Both the position numbers and the translations under genes were made by a program. The notes under the pieces are model-generated. The model saw nothing but the letters and a program-made list of their open reading frames with translations. It was not told the DNA's origin and did not search any database. Below are positions 9,915 to 19,272 of a stretch of 64,000 nucleotides of DNA, piece after piece (position 1 is the first letter of the stretch; each line of letters begins with the position of its first letter). Source of the stretch: Rudanella paleaurantiibacter (GTDB lineage: Bacteria; Bacteroidota; Bacteroidia; Cytophagales; Spirosomataceae); the NCBI RefSeq assembly GCF_009184635.1, contig NZ_WELI01000001.1, forward strand, positions 124,001 through 188,000, in the 5' to 3' direction.

Positions 9915-11012
9915 AAAAAAGTAGTTGACCGGATTGGTGACTGTTTCCGATAAAATTACCGCAAAGGTAGAGAAATTTTTTTCCAAATGCTGTCCAATCA
10001 GGTCTTTCGTGAACACTTCGCTCTCGTAATGGCCTATATCGCAGATGGTAACCCGGTTGTCGGCATCGAAAAACTCGTGGTACTTATAATCAGCTGTTAC
10101 AAAGACCTCGGCCCCGGCTCGTAGGGCATCGTTGAGCAGGAAGCCACCGGCCCCTCCGCAAACGGCTACCCGGCGCACCGGTCGGTCGAGCAGGGCCGTG
10201 TGTCGGATTACCGATAGGCCCATCTGATGTTTCAGGTAATGCAGCCATTCGCGGCCGTACATGGGTGCGGGCAGGTCGCCCACGGCCCCCGAACCCACGG
10301 TCTGATTCTGGTTGTTCAGCGCGTACAAATCGTAGGCGACTTCTTCGTACGGATGGGCTTGTTTCATGGCCGCCACCACGGCCGATTCGAGGTAGCTCGG
10401 AAACACCACTTCCACCCGATGTTCGGCCACGGCTTCATCGTCGCCCACGGCCCCGATGGCGGGGTTAGCTCCGTCGAGTGGTCGGAAGGTACCGGTGCCT
10501 TCGGTTCGGAACGAGCAGCGGTCGTAGAGACCAATTTGCCCGGCTCCGGCATCGTGCAGAGCATTGAGCAGGGTTTGCGAATGGTCGACCGGGACAAAAA
10601 CGACCAATTTGGTCAGTACCCCACTCTTGGGGGCCAGAATCCGGACGTTCTGAAGGCCCAGTTTTTCGGCAATCATGAAGTTGACCCCGCCCACCACATT
10701 GTCGAGGTTGGTATGAATGGCGTAGAGGGCTACATCGTTTTTGATGGCCTTAATCACAGTGCGCTCCACGTAGGTGCGGCCGGTGAGTTTTTTGAGGCCC
10801 TTGAATACAATAGGGTGGTGGGCTACCACCACATTGCAGCCTTTGGCAATGGCCTCGTCGATAACGGCTTCGGTAGCGTCGAGCGAAACCAGCACCCCGG
10901 TTACTTCGGTGTTGGGATCGCCCACAATCAGGCCCGAGTTGTCGTATGATTCCTGATAGGCCGGTGGGGCCATTTTTTCGAGGATAAAAGAAAGTTCGCG
11001 GAGTTGAGTCAT
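9909..11012 (-). CDS. Nif3-like dinuclear metal centre protein
   Basis: 367-residue member of the Nif3/NIF3L1/YbgI family (sometimes annotated GTP cyclohydrolase I type 2 homologue). Metal-site segments are visible: VVAHHPIVFKG near residue 65, YAIHTNLDN near 100 and, at the C-terminal side, DIGHYESEVF. Between them is an inserted PII-like/CutA-like domain (about 125-235), usual for the longer bacterial forms of this length. The ATG at 11012 starts MTQLRELSFILEKMAPPAYQ, matching the family N-terminus. The next gene downstream is the zinc-ribbon protein, the classical neighbour. Biochemical function remains unsettled in the family. Confidence 0.92.
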   Translation of the reverse strand: MTQLRELSFILEKMAPPAYQESYDNSGLIVGDPNTEVTGVLVSLDATEAVIDEAIAKGCNVVVAHHPIVFKGLKKLTGRTYVERTVIKAIKNDVALYAIHTNLDNVVGGVNFMIAEKLGLQNVRILAPKSGVLTKLVVFVPVDHSQTLLNALHDAGAGQIGLYDRCSFRTEGTGTFRPLDGANPAIGAVGDDEAVAEHRVEVVFPSYLESAVVAAMKQAHPYEEVAYDLYALNNQNQTVGSGAVGDLPAPMYGREWLHYLKHQMGLSVIRHTALLDRPVRRVAVCGGAGGFLLNDALRAGAEVFVTADYKYHEFFDADNRVTICDIGHYESEVFTKDLIGQHLEKNFSTFAVILSETVTNPVNYFFQ

Positions 11013-11065
11013 TCAAATGGGGTCTAAAACGTATGTATTGGCTACAACGCGGGAGCGCGCAAAAA

Positions 11066-11108
11066 GAGTTTAGCGTTGCTGGTTGATCCTACCAAAAACG
11101 CTAAACCC
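11066..11108 (-). terminator. Rho-independent terminator after ridA-like gene
   Basis: A perfect 10-bp stem, GTTTAGCGTT at 11068-11077 with AACGCTAAAC at 11097-11106, and a shorter inner stem. On the minus strand it is followed by a T5 run (11061-11065 region). It sits just after the RidA stop and before the Nif3-like start, so the two are probably separate transcription units. Confidence 0.7.
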
Positions 11109-11118
11109 AAAACGGCTA

Positions 11119-11583
11119 TCAGTCGGCCAGCTCAAACATGGCTTCGATTTCGACGGAGATGTTGCCCGGCAACGAGCCCATTCCGACGGCACTACGCACG
11201 CCCACGCCGTTTTCTTCGCCCCAAATCTTGGCAAACAGCTCGCTGCAACCATTGATTACCTTGGGGTGCTCACCAAACGTTTCAACGGCGTTGACCATGC
11301 CCAGCACTTTCACTACGCGCTTCACGCGGTCGAGGCTGCCCAAAGCCGCCTTGAGCGTAGCCAGAATCGCCAGACCGGTTTGCTGAGCGGCCGCAATGCC
11401 AGCTTCCATATCCACTTCGGAGCCGACACGGCCCACCATCAGCGTATCGTCGGGTTTGTACGGGCCGTGGCCCGATACGTAAATCATGTTGCCCACAATC
11501 AGCGAGGGCTTGTAAACGCCTTTGGGGGCCGGGGCTGGGGGTAACTGAAGGTTGAGGGCCTGAAAATTCTGTTCGGGAGACAT
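11119..11583 (-). CDS. RidA/YjgF-family protein
   Basis: 154-residue member of the RidA (YjgF/YER057c/UK114) superfamily, typically a trimeric imine/enamine deaminase protecting PLP enzymes. It is of the longer subtype often annotated 'RidA family' with an N-terminal PPAPAPKGVYKPSLIVGNM segment. The AGIAAAQQTGLAILATLKAA helix and the C-terminal RSAVGMGSLPGNISVEIEAM strand match this subgroup. The archetypal catalytic Arg of IRxxYP-type RidA is at a similar place (GVRSAVG), so activity is possible but not certain. It is flanked by a terminator downstream and a word-repeat element upstream, and so appears monocistronic. Confidence 0.9.
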   Translation of the reverse strand: MSPEQNFQALNLQLPPAPAPKGVYKPSLIVGNMIYVSGHGPYKPDDTLMVGRVGSEVDMEAGIAAAQQTGLAILATLKAALGSLDRVKRVVKVLGMVNAVETFGEHPKVINGCSELFAKIWGEENGVGVRSAVGMGSLPGNISVEIEAMFELAD

Positions 11584-11590
11584 AGGGGGG

Positions 11591-11687
11591 AGTTTACAGT
11601 TTATGGTTTATAGTTTATCGTTTCTGGTCTATGGTTCCTGGTTGCGTATGAATAACCATAAACCAAAAACGATGAACCCTATTCTTA
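11591..11687. repeat. Degenerate inverted repeat (TTTATGGTTTATAG type)
   Basis: The left arm 11591-11643 is a run of related words such as TTTATGGTTTATAG and TTTATCGTTTCTGG. The right arm 11651-11687 contains the complements AACCATAAACC and AAAACGATGAACCC. Pairing is imperfect but both arms use the same vocabulary. It fills the gap between the GH20 stop (11685) and the RidA start. Confidence 0.6.
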
Positions 11688-13574
11688 CCGACGGCGCAGC
11701 AGGGCGTCGCGGGTGAGTGTGATGAGGTGGCCCACTGGTTGTCCGTTGCGGTAGGTAATTACGCGCAACGTGATGGGGCCATCGGGTACGGCAACGGGTT
11801 GTGTGTACTTAGCCGACTGAGCATCGGGCATCGTATCGTCGAAGGTATAGTGAATATCGAGGCCCGGAATTTCGCCTTCCAGTTCGAGCATCAGTTTACC
11901 GTCTTTCTGAACCGCGCGAATGATGGGGTCATAAATCGCTTTGGCGTAGTTGATGTTAGCGGCATCGGCGCGCCCGAAATGGGTTTCCATCCGTTGTACA
12001 AAATTCGGCCAGTTTTTGGCTTCTACCGGCGACCAGAACACCTCCGACAAGGCCCACGCCCGCGGGAAGGTCATGTATTCCATGTGCCGAACCGTCGGGA
12101 TTTGCTCGGTCCAGAGGTTGCCCTGCCCGCCCAGAATCCGCTTGGGATCAACGCCCGGCGGCACGGGGTCGTAGCTGTAGCTTTTCTGTGCCCGCAACGA
12201 TGCATAAATGGGCGGGTCGATGGTGGGGTCGCCCTGGGTGTAGTCGAGGTAGGCGAAGGTAGTCGGGGTCATTACTACGTTGTGCCCGGCCTGAGCCGCT
12301 TCGATACCGCCTTTGATGCCCCGCCAGCTCATGACGGCCGCATCAGACGGAACGCCCCCTTCCAGAATCTCATCCCAGCCAATCATCTTCTTGCCTTTCG
12401 ACTGCACAATTTTGGCCACCCGCTCCATAAAGTAGCCCTGCAAATCTTCGACGTGCCGGATATTAAGCTTCTTCATCAACGCCTGACAGCCGGGGTCAGC
12501 CGCCCAGAAACCCTTGTAGCACTCATCGCCCCCGACGTGGATGTACGGGTTCGGAAACAGCGTAGCTACCTCGGTAAATACCTTGTCCAGAAACTCATAC
12601 ACCTTCTCGTCTGACGGGTTGAGGGTATTTTCTACGAGCATCTTAAACGTACCGTTGCCGTACCACTCCGAGAAAGCCGTGCCGGGGTTTACGCTAACGG
12701 CCGCTTTGGTGCAGCTCAGTTCGGGGTAGGCGGCCAACGCGGCCATGCTGTGGCCGGGCACGTCAACTTCGGGTACGATGGTCACATGGCGGTCGGCGGC
12801 ATAGCGCACTACCTCCCGGATATCGTCGTGGGTGTAAAAACCGCCGTACGTGGTTGGTTCGTTGGGTTTGGGGGCTTCGCGCTGCCCAAATTTACCCGAC
12901 CGGGCTACCCGCCACGCACCCACCTCGGTGAGTTTGGGCAACGACTTGATCTCGATTCGCCAGCCGTTATCGTCGGTTAGGTGCCAGTGAAACGTGTTGT
13001 ATTTCAGAGCCGCCAGCTGGTCGATGTAGCGTTTTACCTCCTCTTTGGTGAAGAAATGGCGGCTCACATCGAGCATGATGCCCCGCCACGGAAAGCGCGG
13101 ATAGTCGGTGATGTTCACGGCCGGGGCAGTCCAGGCTACGTTGGCCACTTTGCTGCCGTTGATTTCTTTCGGAAGCAGTTGCAAAAACGACTGAACCCCG
13201 TAAAAAAGACCGGCGGGCTGGTTGGCCGCAATCACCACCTGCTTAGGCGTTACCTGTAGGGTGTAACCTTCCGGGCCGAGCTTTTGGTCGGGCGTGGCGT
13301 TAATTTTCAGCTGAATGCCGCCCCGGTCGCCGGGTACAGCCCGGAGTTTGAACCCCGTGGGCGTGTTCAGTTTTTGGGCGAGCATATCGGCCGCGTACTG
13401 CGCCGGTAACTGCCCGAAATGAATGCTGGTGGTATTGGTGAGCCGAAACGTACCTGCCCCGGCCTGTACCGATACGGGCTGCGGAATAATCGAGATCGGC
13501 AGCTGTTGGGCAGCAAGCGACATCGAAAACAGCAAAAAGCCGTTTAAGAGGGCCAATAATGATAATTTCATCAA
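11685..13574 (-). CDS. Beta-N-acetylhexosaminidase, GH20
   Basis: 629-residue secreted glycoside hydrolase family 20 enzyme that removes terminal GlcNAc/GalNAc residues by substrate-assisted catalysis. Signal peptide MMKLSLLALLNGFLLFSMSL-AAQQ. Residues about 25-150 are the GH20b domain, and the TIM barrel starts at about 160 (YPRFPWRGIMLDVSRHF). The catalytic pair is Asp350-Glu351 in HVGGDECYKG, and the barrel motifs WHLTDDNGWRIEIKS and EVDVPGHSMAAL are intact. A C-terminal Fn3/CHB-HEX-like domain (about 540-629) completes the usual architecture. Likely periplasmic or surface, used in chitin-oligosaccharide or glycan recycling. Confidence 0.95.
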   Translation of the reverse strand: MMKLSLLALLNGFLLFSMSLAAQQLPISIIPQPVSVQAGAGTFRLTNTTSIHFGQLPAQYAADMLAQKLNTPTGFKLRAVPGDRGGIQLKINATPDQKLGPEGYTLQVTPKQVVIAANQPAGLFYGVQSFLQLLPKEINGSKVANVAWTAPAVNITDYPRFPWRGIMLDVSRHFFTKEEVKRYIDQLAALKYNTFHWHLTDDNGWRIEIKSLPKLTEVGAWRVARSGKFGQREAPKPNEPTTYGGFYTHDDIREVVRYAADRHVTIVPEVDVPGHSMAALAAYPELSCTKAAVSVNPGTAFSEWYGNGTFKMLVENTLNPSDEKVYEFLDKVFTEVATLFPNPYIHVGGDECYKGFWAADPGCQALMKKLNIRHVEDLQGYFMERVAKIVQSKGKKMIGWDEILEGGVPSDAAVMSWRGIKGGIEAAQAGHNVVMTPTTFAYLDYTQGDPTIDPPIYASLRAQKSYSYDPVPPGVDPKRILGGQGNLWTEQIPTVRHMEYMTFPRAWALSEVFWSPVEAKNWPNFVQRMETHFGRADAANINYAKAIYDPIIRAVQKDGKLMLELEGEIPGLDIHYTFDDTMPDAQSAKYTQPVAVPDGPITLRVITYRNGQPVGHLITLTRDALLRRR

Positions 13575-13789
13575 TCCTGTGGTTTATGAAGTTCGTGAAA
13601 TAAAAAGGACAAACTCGTTTTGCCAAATCGGTGGGCTTGGCCGTTCTCAGAAAAAACCGAAGTGTGTCCCAACCCTTTTAAAGCAAAAAGGGTCTTAAGG
13701 CTATCCATGCCGATACGAATCTTTCGCTTTCGAGGTGAAAAGAGGAGGTCGGTGGTCCACGATTCCCGGTTTACCTAAACAGCAAAACA
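13575..13789. other. Divergent intergenic region with hairpin
   Basis: 215-nt gap between the divergent GH20 and serpin genes. It contains an 8-bp hairpin, ACCCTTTT (13672-13679) with AAAAGGGT (13686-13693). No convincing TAnnTTTG box was found for either gene. No ORF of note. Confidence 0.5.
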
Positions 13790-15031
13790 ATGAAAAAAGC
13801 ACGCATAGGTACGCATTTGCTCACTACCGTGGCTACTACGCTCGCTCTGGTAGTGGGCTGCACCTCGTCGCCCCAAACGCCCGACCCCGGCAGCACGGCC
13901 GGCTCGTTGCGGGTGTCGGCTCCGTTTGCCGCCCAAACCACCGATTTTGCCTTTGATCTGCTCAAGCAGGTTAGTGCGCAGGATGGTAGAGAGACCAACT
14001 CGTTTGTGTCGCCCCTGAGCCTGCACATGGCGCTGGGTATGTTGCTCAACGGAGCCAAGGGCCAAACCGCGACCGAAATCCAGAAAACGCTCAAGCTCGA
14101 TGCCCAAACGCTGGCCGAAGCGAATCAGACCTACACCAATCTGCTCGAAAACCTGCCCGGCGTTGATCCCAAGGTGAAACTAACGCTGGCCAACTCGGTC
14201 TGGTACCGGCAGGGGTTTGCCGTCGAAACGTCGTTTGAGGATGTGCTGCGGAAAAGCTTTAAGGCCGAAGTAACGGCTCTCGATTTTGCCAGCCCTACGG
14301 CCAAAGACCGCATCAACACCTGGGCGAGCAACCAAACGAACGGTAAAATTCAGAAGGTGATTGAGGAGGTGAAGCCCGACCACGTTATGTTTCTGCTCAA
14401 TGCCCTGTATTTCAAGGGCGACTGGAAAACCGAGTTCAAAACCGAGCAAACCGTGGAAATGCCGTTCCGGCTGGCGTCGGGGGCGACCAAAAATGTGAAC
14501 ATGATGCGGCTCAACACCGGCCTGCGTCGGGTGTTCCGGCCTACGTACACCGCGTTTGAGCTGCCCTACGCCAACGGCAACTTTGCCATGACGGTGCTGC
14601 TGCCCGCCGAAAACTCATCGGCCGATGCGCTCATCAATAGCCTGAACGGTGCCGCGTGGACTGCTCTCCAGAAAGACATGACGGAGGGGACTATCGACAT
14701 CGGGATGCCCCGGTTTACGCTGAACTACGAAATTCAGTTGAACAACATTCTGTCTAAAATGGGTATGCCAACCGCATTCTCCAACGCGGCTGACCTCTCC
14801 GGCATCCGGCGCGAGGGCGGACTCAAAACCGATTTCGTGAAGCAGAATACCTTTATCGCCGTCGATGAAAAAGGCACCGAAGCAGCCGCCGTCACCTCCA
14901 TCGGAATTGTGGTCACGTCGATGCCGGCCTCGTACCATTGCGACCGGCCGTTTGTGTTTGTCATCCACGAAAAAACGTCGGGTACGGTGCTATTTACGGG
15001 GAAAATCGCCAATCCGCAGACCAACGGATAA
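13790..15031 (+). CDS. Serpin-family protease inhibitor, lipoprotein
   Basis: 413-residue serpin. The N-terminus MKKARIGTHLLTTVATTLAL-VVGC is a lipoprotein signal with the lipid-accepting Cys near residue 24. The serpin fold is full length: NSFVSPLSLHMALGMLLNGA (helix B/D region), FKGDWKTEF and MPRFTLNYEIQLNNIL. The reactive-centre-loop hinge is of inhibitory type: Gly362 (P15), Thr363 (P14), then Glu-Ala-Ala-Ala. Counting along gives P1 at about Thr376 within IVVTSMP, a small-residue site suggesting an elastase- or subtilisin-like target. The C-terminal strand RPFVFVIHEKTSGTVLFTGK is canonical. It is followed after 39-69 nt by an M28 peptidase on the same strand. It probably protects the cell envelope from host, prey or self proteases (inference). 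Confidence 0.93.
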   Translation: MKKARIGTHLLTTVATTLALVVGCTSSPQTPDPGSTAGSLRVSAPFAAQTTDFAFDLLKQVSAQDGRETNSFVSPLSLHMALGMLLNGAKGQTATEIQKTLKLDAQTLAEANQTYTNLLENLPGVDPKVKLTLANSVWYRQGFAVETSFEDVLRKSFKAEVTALDFASPTAKDRINTWASNQTNGKIQKVIEEVKPDHVMFLLNALYFKGDWKTEFKTEQTVEMPFRLASGATKNVNMMRLNTGLRRVFRPTYTAFELPYANGNFAMTVLLPAENSSADALINSLNGAAWTALQKDMTEGTIDIGMPRFTLNYEIQLNNILSKMGMPTAFSNAADLSGIRREGGLKTDFVKQNTFIAVDEKGTEAAAVTSIGIVVTSMPASYHCDRPFVFVIHEKTSGTVLFTGKIANPQTNG

Positions 15032-15100
15032 GGGCAGATGCTAATTTAGGCGAACCAACCGCCTGAGTTAATGAGTCCAATAGATGCGGTTGGACAACGG

Positions 15101-16585
15101 ATGATAGCACAACGCATTTCTAACATTTTGGTGGCTTTGTGGCTGGGCTGTATGCTCACCGGTACGGCCCAGCCCTTGCCCAACAGCCCCGACAATGTGG
15201 GCGCCATTAAAGAGGCCGATATTAAGCGCGACCTGTTTGCCCTCTCGGGTGATCATTTCCGGGGACGCCGGGCCGGTACCCTCGACGAGCTGCGGGCGTC
15301 TATGTGGATTGCCGAACAGCTCCGGGCTATGGGCCTGCAACCGGCCGGCGACGACGGTACGTACTTTCAGTTTTTTCACCTTCAGCGCACCCGTATTTCT
15401 GAAACCAGCCGCCTGACCATCGGCAACCGTACCCTCGAATACGGCGAGGATGCCATTGCGCTGGCACCGGCCATTGCCTCAGTGGTGGCTCCGCTGGTGT
15501 ACGTAGGTACCGGCACACCCGACGATCTGGCAAAGGTCGACGTGAAGGGCAAGGCCGTTGCGATTCTGTTTTCGGGCAATCCGCCGGGCGATATGAGCTA
15601 CCGGCGGTTCTTGTTTTCGAGCATGCAGCAGCGGTCGGCGGCTCTGGTAAAGGCCGGGGCGGTGGCTGTTTTATTTGTGTCGGATGCGCCCGCGCAAGCC
15701 ATTTTTGAGCGGTGGAGTGGAGCCTACGATGCCGGCCGGTACGACCTGCCCGGTGGCCCAAACACCCGGGTGTTCAGCCAGGCACCCACCATCTGGCTAC
15801 CGGCTAAGGCCCTGCCCTGGGTGCAGCAACCCGACGCGCAGTTTACCAACATCGTCAACGTCGAGAGCTTCAGCTATCCGTCGGTCAATATTGTGGCCAA
15901 AGTGCCGGGCACCGATCCCGTGCTCAAAAACGAGTACGTGCTGTTCAGTACCCATCAGGACCACGACGGGCTCCGGCGTCCGTTTATCGAGGGCGACTCC
16001 ATTTACAACGGGGCCGACGACAACGCGACGGGCTGCGCGGCTGCCATGGCTATTGGCCGGGCGTTTGTGAAGAAGCCCGGTAAGCGGTCGGCGCTGATTG
16101 TGTTTCACGGGGCCGAGGAGCGGGGTCTGCTGGGCTCGCGGTATTTTGTAGATAACCCAACGGTGCCTAAAAACAGTATTATAGCTTGCCTGAACGGTGA
16201 GATGATTGGCCGGAATGCCCCCGACAGTGCCGCGCTGCTGGGCTCTCAGGTGCCCCACCGCAACTCACCCGATTTGGTCAATATTGCTTTGGCGGCCAAC
16301 CGGGCTACGGCCAATTTCAAGCTCGATACGCTCTGGGACCGGCCCGACCACCCCGAAGGCTGGTATTTCCGCAGTGACCACCTGCCGTATGCGCGGGCGG
16401 GAATTCCGGCCATTTGCTTTACTACTCTGTTGCACCCGGATTACCACACGGCCAACGACGAGCCCGACCGAATCGATATTCGGAAGCTAACCAACGTAAC
16501 CCGCTGGATGTACCGAACGGGCTGGGCCGTGGCCAACAATCCCAAACGCCCCGCCGTTGATCCCAATTTTAAGCTCGAACGGTAA
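15101..16585 (+). CDS. M28-family zinc metallopeptidase, exported
   Basis: Aminopeptidase-type M28 enzyme with an inserted PA domain (about residues 120-250, region VKGKAVAILFSGNPPGD). Metal and catalytic motifs are in order: STHQDHDG (first His), NGADDNATG (bridging Asp), HGAEERGLLGS (catalytic and liganding Glu), LNGEMIGRN and HPDYHTANDEPDRI (last His). The fourth motif has Glu where most M28 enzymes have Asp (usually NLDMIGR), a conservative change. The ATG at 15101 gives a compact signal peptide MIAQRISNILVALWLGCMLT; an ATG at 15071 would add ten polar residues. It is downstream of the serpin and may be cotranscribed. Confidence 0.9.
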   Translation: MIAQRISNILVALWLGCMLTGTAQPLPNSPDNVGAIKEADIKRDLFALSGDHFRGRRAGTLDELRASMWIAEQLRAMGLQPAGDDGTYFQFFHLQRTRISETSRLTIGNRTLEYGEDAIALAPAIASVVAPLVYVGTGTPDDLAKVDVKGKAVAILFSGNPPGDMSYRRFLFSSMQQRSAALVKAGAVAVLFVSDAPAQAIFERWSGAYDAGRYDLPGGPNTRVFSQAPTIWLPAKALPWVQQPDAQFTNIVNVESFSYPSVNIVAKVPGTDPVLKNEYVLFSTHQDHDGLRRPFIEGDSIYNGADDNATGCAAAMAIGRAFVKKPGKRSALIVFHGAEERGLLGSRYFVDNPTVPKNSIIACLNGEMIGRNAPDSAALLGSQVPHRNSPDLVNIALAANRATANFKLDTLWDRPDHPEGWYFRSDHLPYARAGIPAICFTTLLHPDYHTANDEPDRIDIRKLTNVTRWMYRTGWAVANNPKRPAVDPNFKLER

Positions 16586-16590
16586 AGTCC

Positions 16591-19272
16591 TTACCGAATA
16601 CGGCCATCTGCCACGGCCTCGTCGTCTTCGCCCCGGTTCAGGTTACCATTGCCGGGCGTAGAGTCGAGGTCGGTGCCGGTGGCCGTACTTATTTCGCATC
16701 GGAGCTGAAACGGTCCTCTGACCGCTCCAACGCGTAAGATAAGCACCTGTGTGCCAGTTTGGTCCGCATCGATTAAGCCGATTGGCACCATAACCACCCC
16801 GCCCGTTTGGCTCTGACCGGCGGTTGGCAGCAGTTGCCAGCCTGCCGGGAGGGTAGTTTGCACCGAAACCGCTGATGCCGAAAGCCCGCCCGCGTTGGTC
16901 ACCCGAATCTGTAGCTGAAGCGTGTCGCCGGGTTGGGCAACACGTCGGCTTAGCTCGGTGGTGAGACTGAGGTCGGTGTGGGTCGAGTCGGGGAGGGGTT
17001 GGTTCGAAAGTACGGGCGGTAGCACACGCCCGTTGGGGTTGGGCGACACCCGGCGGGTAAGCACCCCATCAAGGGTGCGGACGTCGGTACCGGCCATGTC
17101 GTTCTCGCCATCGTCGGTGCCGGAGCCGGGCAAACTGTTCGGGTCGGTTTGGTCGAGGGCCGTAATTTCGGCCCGATTGTCGAATACGCCCGGTGCCCTA
17201 ACAACCGCGCTGAACGTGAGCGATTGGGTAGCCCCCGGTTCCAGTCCGGCCAATGTGGTGGATAGTACACCACTCAACGCGCTCACCCCAGTACTGGTAC
17301 CGAATTGGAGGGCATCGGGCAGTCGGTCGGTCAGGCCAATATGGGTGGCATCGTCGGGGCCGTTGTTGGTGACCTGAATCGTGTAGGTGAGGTACCCACC
17401 CACGGGCACAACCCGCTTATCGACGTGCATCTGCAAAGCCAGATCGGCCTGGTCGGGGAGGGATTTGGGCGTTGGTGCCGTTTCGTTGGCGATGTACACC
17501 GTATGCCGTTTGTCCAGAAAAGTCCCTTCAACCCACACCCCCGTGCCGGTGTCGCCCTGCCGCCGTACCGACAGCCGGTACCGGCCCCACTCAATACCGC
17601 CCACACCCAAGGCCACCGGCGGGTAGTTTCGGAACTGGTTAAAGCTGGGGAAGTTGGCTGTTGGGCTCGCTAGGGTCCAGTTCGTATCGGTAAACAAGCC
17701 GCCATCGAGCCGTTGCATCCGTATCTCGACCGGCTCCGACGCCCACACCAACGCTTCGAATCCGTGCGTTGGCGCATCGTACCGATACCCGATCCGCACG
17801 ATGGCGGGGTCGGGCTGCCCGCCAGTCACGAACGGGGTCGAAGGGGCCGGGTTTATGGCTGGTGCCGCTACCGGGTCGATCTGAAAAGGTTCGCTCCAGC
17901 TGCTATTCAGAACAGGCGAGGTGGTTTGCACCCGCACCCGATACACGCCCGGCCCAATTCGATTGGGTATAATCCAACGAATCGGATCTTGGTCAGTAAC
18001 GAGCTCTGATTGAGCCACAATTACCTCGTCGGTTGCGCGGGCCAGTTGAAGCCGGAACAAGTTGCCGGGCAATAACGGAGCTGTTTGTACGAAGGGCACC
18101 GAAAGGGTATCGCCCGGACGGCGGCTGAGTGGCAAAATATAGCCGGTGGTAAGCATGGCCACCGAGTCGGGCATGAACGGTGTTGCCGAGTTGAAAAATT
18201 GACCGGAGAGCCGTTCGTTCCAAAGGGTGGCCAGTAGGCTTAACCCCTTGTTTCCCCCAAAATGCAGGCCGTCGAGTCGCAGAGAGTCACTCGTGTAGAG
18301 GTCGGTTTCGGGGCCGGGCCAGATGTTTTGTGTGCTGGTAATGAGGTTGTTTTGTGCCTGGATAATGGCATTGCTGGTGGTGCCGCTGATGTAGCTGGCG
18401 CGCGACATGAGCCAGGGCAGTTGCGCAAAGCCGGTTTGCTGACGGGTTTTCTGAATCACCGTGAGCAGGTTGTTTACATACGTTTGTACCGAGGTGCCGC
18501 CCAGATTGTCGCTTTCGCCCTGATGCCAGAGAACGGCTCGTAACCCCGTCCGGGCTGCGTAGTGCCGTAACGCAACTCCCAACCGGCGGTAGGGCGACAG
18601 GTACGCCGGGCCCACGCCACTTGCGGTTTGGGCCCACTCGGAGCTGGAGGTGCCCCCCTGAGCCGCACCCAGAAACAAGACCGGCACGTTGAGCCGTCGG
18701 GTCAGGCTATCGCCCAGAATAGTCCAGATGTACGGAGGGTTGGCCGGGCCAACGTTCGTTTTGGCACCGGCCCGGCTAAACGGTAGCAGAAGGCATTGCT
18801 CGGCGGGGTCGTCTTGCCGAGAGTCGATGCAGGAAACCCGGTCGTCGGTGGCATCAACGGATTCTTCAAACACACCCAATGCGTTGGATTGGCCCGCTAC
18901 CACGAAGACTTCGCCCACACCAACCCGGTTCAGCGTGGTTTGGGCCAGCACCGCAAAACCGGCTTTGGCACGTACCTGAAGCTGATACCACCCTCCCTGT
19001 GCCCGCACATGCCCCCGAAACGCGGTTGTACCATTAATGAACGAGAGAGATTGCCAGTTGGTGGATGTTCCCAGCCCCTCAGTCAACGGCAAAAGACGGG
19101 CCTCAATGCGGGTGGTGCCGGTGGGAGCGATGCCCGTTACGGGTACGCGGGCTTCATTGTTCAGGGCACGCTGATAAACAACCCGCGCTTGTGGGGTGCT
19201 CAGGGTAATGGATTGTGCCTGAATGGTCAGGGTACTGAATAGAAGAAATAGAAACCGGTAAAATGACGGCAT
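16591..19272 (-). CDS. SGNH-type sialate O-acetylesterase-like protein with DUF11 repeats
   Basis: Large exported protein. Starting at ATG 19272 gives a clean signal peptide MPSFYRFLFLLFSTLTIQAQ; ATGs at 19287 and 19326 would extend it. The N-terminal half carries an SGNH/GDSL hydrolase of the sialate O-acetylesterase (SASA) type: VVAGQSNALG (block I Ser), LWHQGESDN and DGLHFGGNKG (Asp/His block). The middle region (about 380-590) looks like Ig/Fn3-type modules. The C-terminal third has two DUF11/CARDB-like repeats (DLALQMHVDKRVVPVGGYLT, then DLSLTTELSRRVAQPGDTLQ), typical of Bacteroidota surface proteins. No T9SS C-terminal domain is seen. Probably removes O-acetyl groups from surface or environmental glycans. 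Confidence 0.82.
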   Translation of the reverse strand: MPSFYRFLFLLFSTLTIQAQSITLSTPQARVVYQRALNNEARVPVTGIAPTGTTRIEARLLPLTEGLGTSTNWQSLSFINGTTAFRGHVRAQGGWYQLQVRAKAGFAVLAQTTLNRVGVGEVFVVAGQSNALGVFEESVDATDDRVSCIDSRQDDPAEQCLLLPFSRAGAKTNVGPANPPYIWTILGDSLTRRLNVPVLFLGAAQGGTSSSEWAQTASGVGPAYLSPYRRLGVALRHYAARTGLRAVLWHQGESDNLGGTSVQTYVNNLLTVIQKTRQQTGFAQLPWLMSRASYISGTTSNAIIQAQNNLITSTQNIWPGPETDLYTSDSLRLDGLHFGGNKGLSLLATLWNERLSGQFFNSATPFMPDSVAMLTTGYILPLSRRPGDTLSVPFVQTAPLLPGNLFRLQLARATDEVIVAQSELVTDQDPIRWIIPNRIGPGVYRVRVQTTSPVLNSSWSEPFQIDPVAAPAINPAPSTPFVTGGQPDPAIVRIGYRYDAPTHGFEALVWASEPVEIRMQRLDGGLFTDTNWTLASPTANFPSFNQFRNYPPVALGVGGIEWGRYRLSVRRQGDTGTGVWVEGTFLDKRHTVYIANETAPTPKSLPDQADLALQMHVDKRVVPVGGYLTYTIQVTNNGPDDATHIGLTDRLPDALQFGTSTGVSALSGVLSTTLAGLEPGATQSLTFSAVVRAPGVFDNRAEITALDQTDPNSLPGSGTDDGENDMAGTDVRTLDGVLTRRVSPNPNGRVLPPVLSNQPLPDSTHTDLSLTTELSRRVAQPGDTLQLQIRVTNAGGLSASAVSVQTTLPAGWQLLPTAGQSQTGGVVMVPIGLIDADQTGTQVLILRVGAVRGPFQLRCEISTATGTDLDSTPGNGNLNRGEDDEAVADGRIR

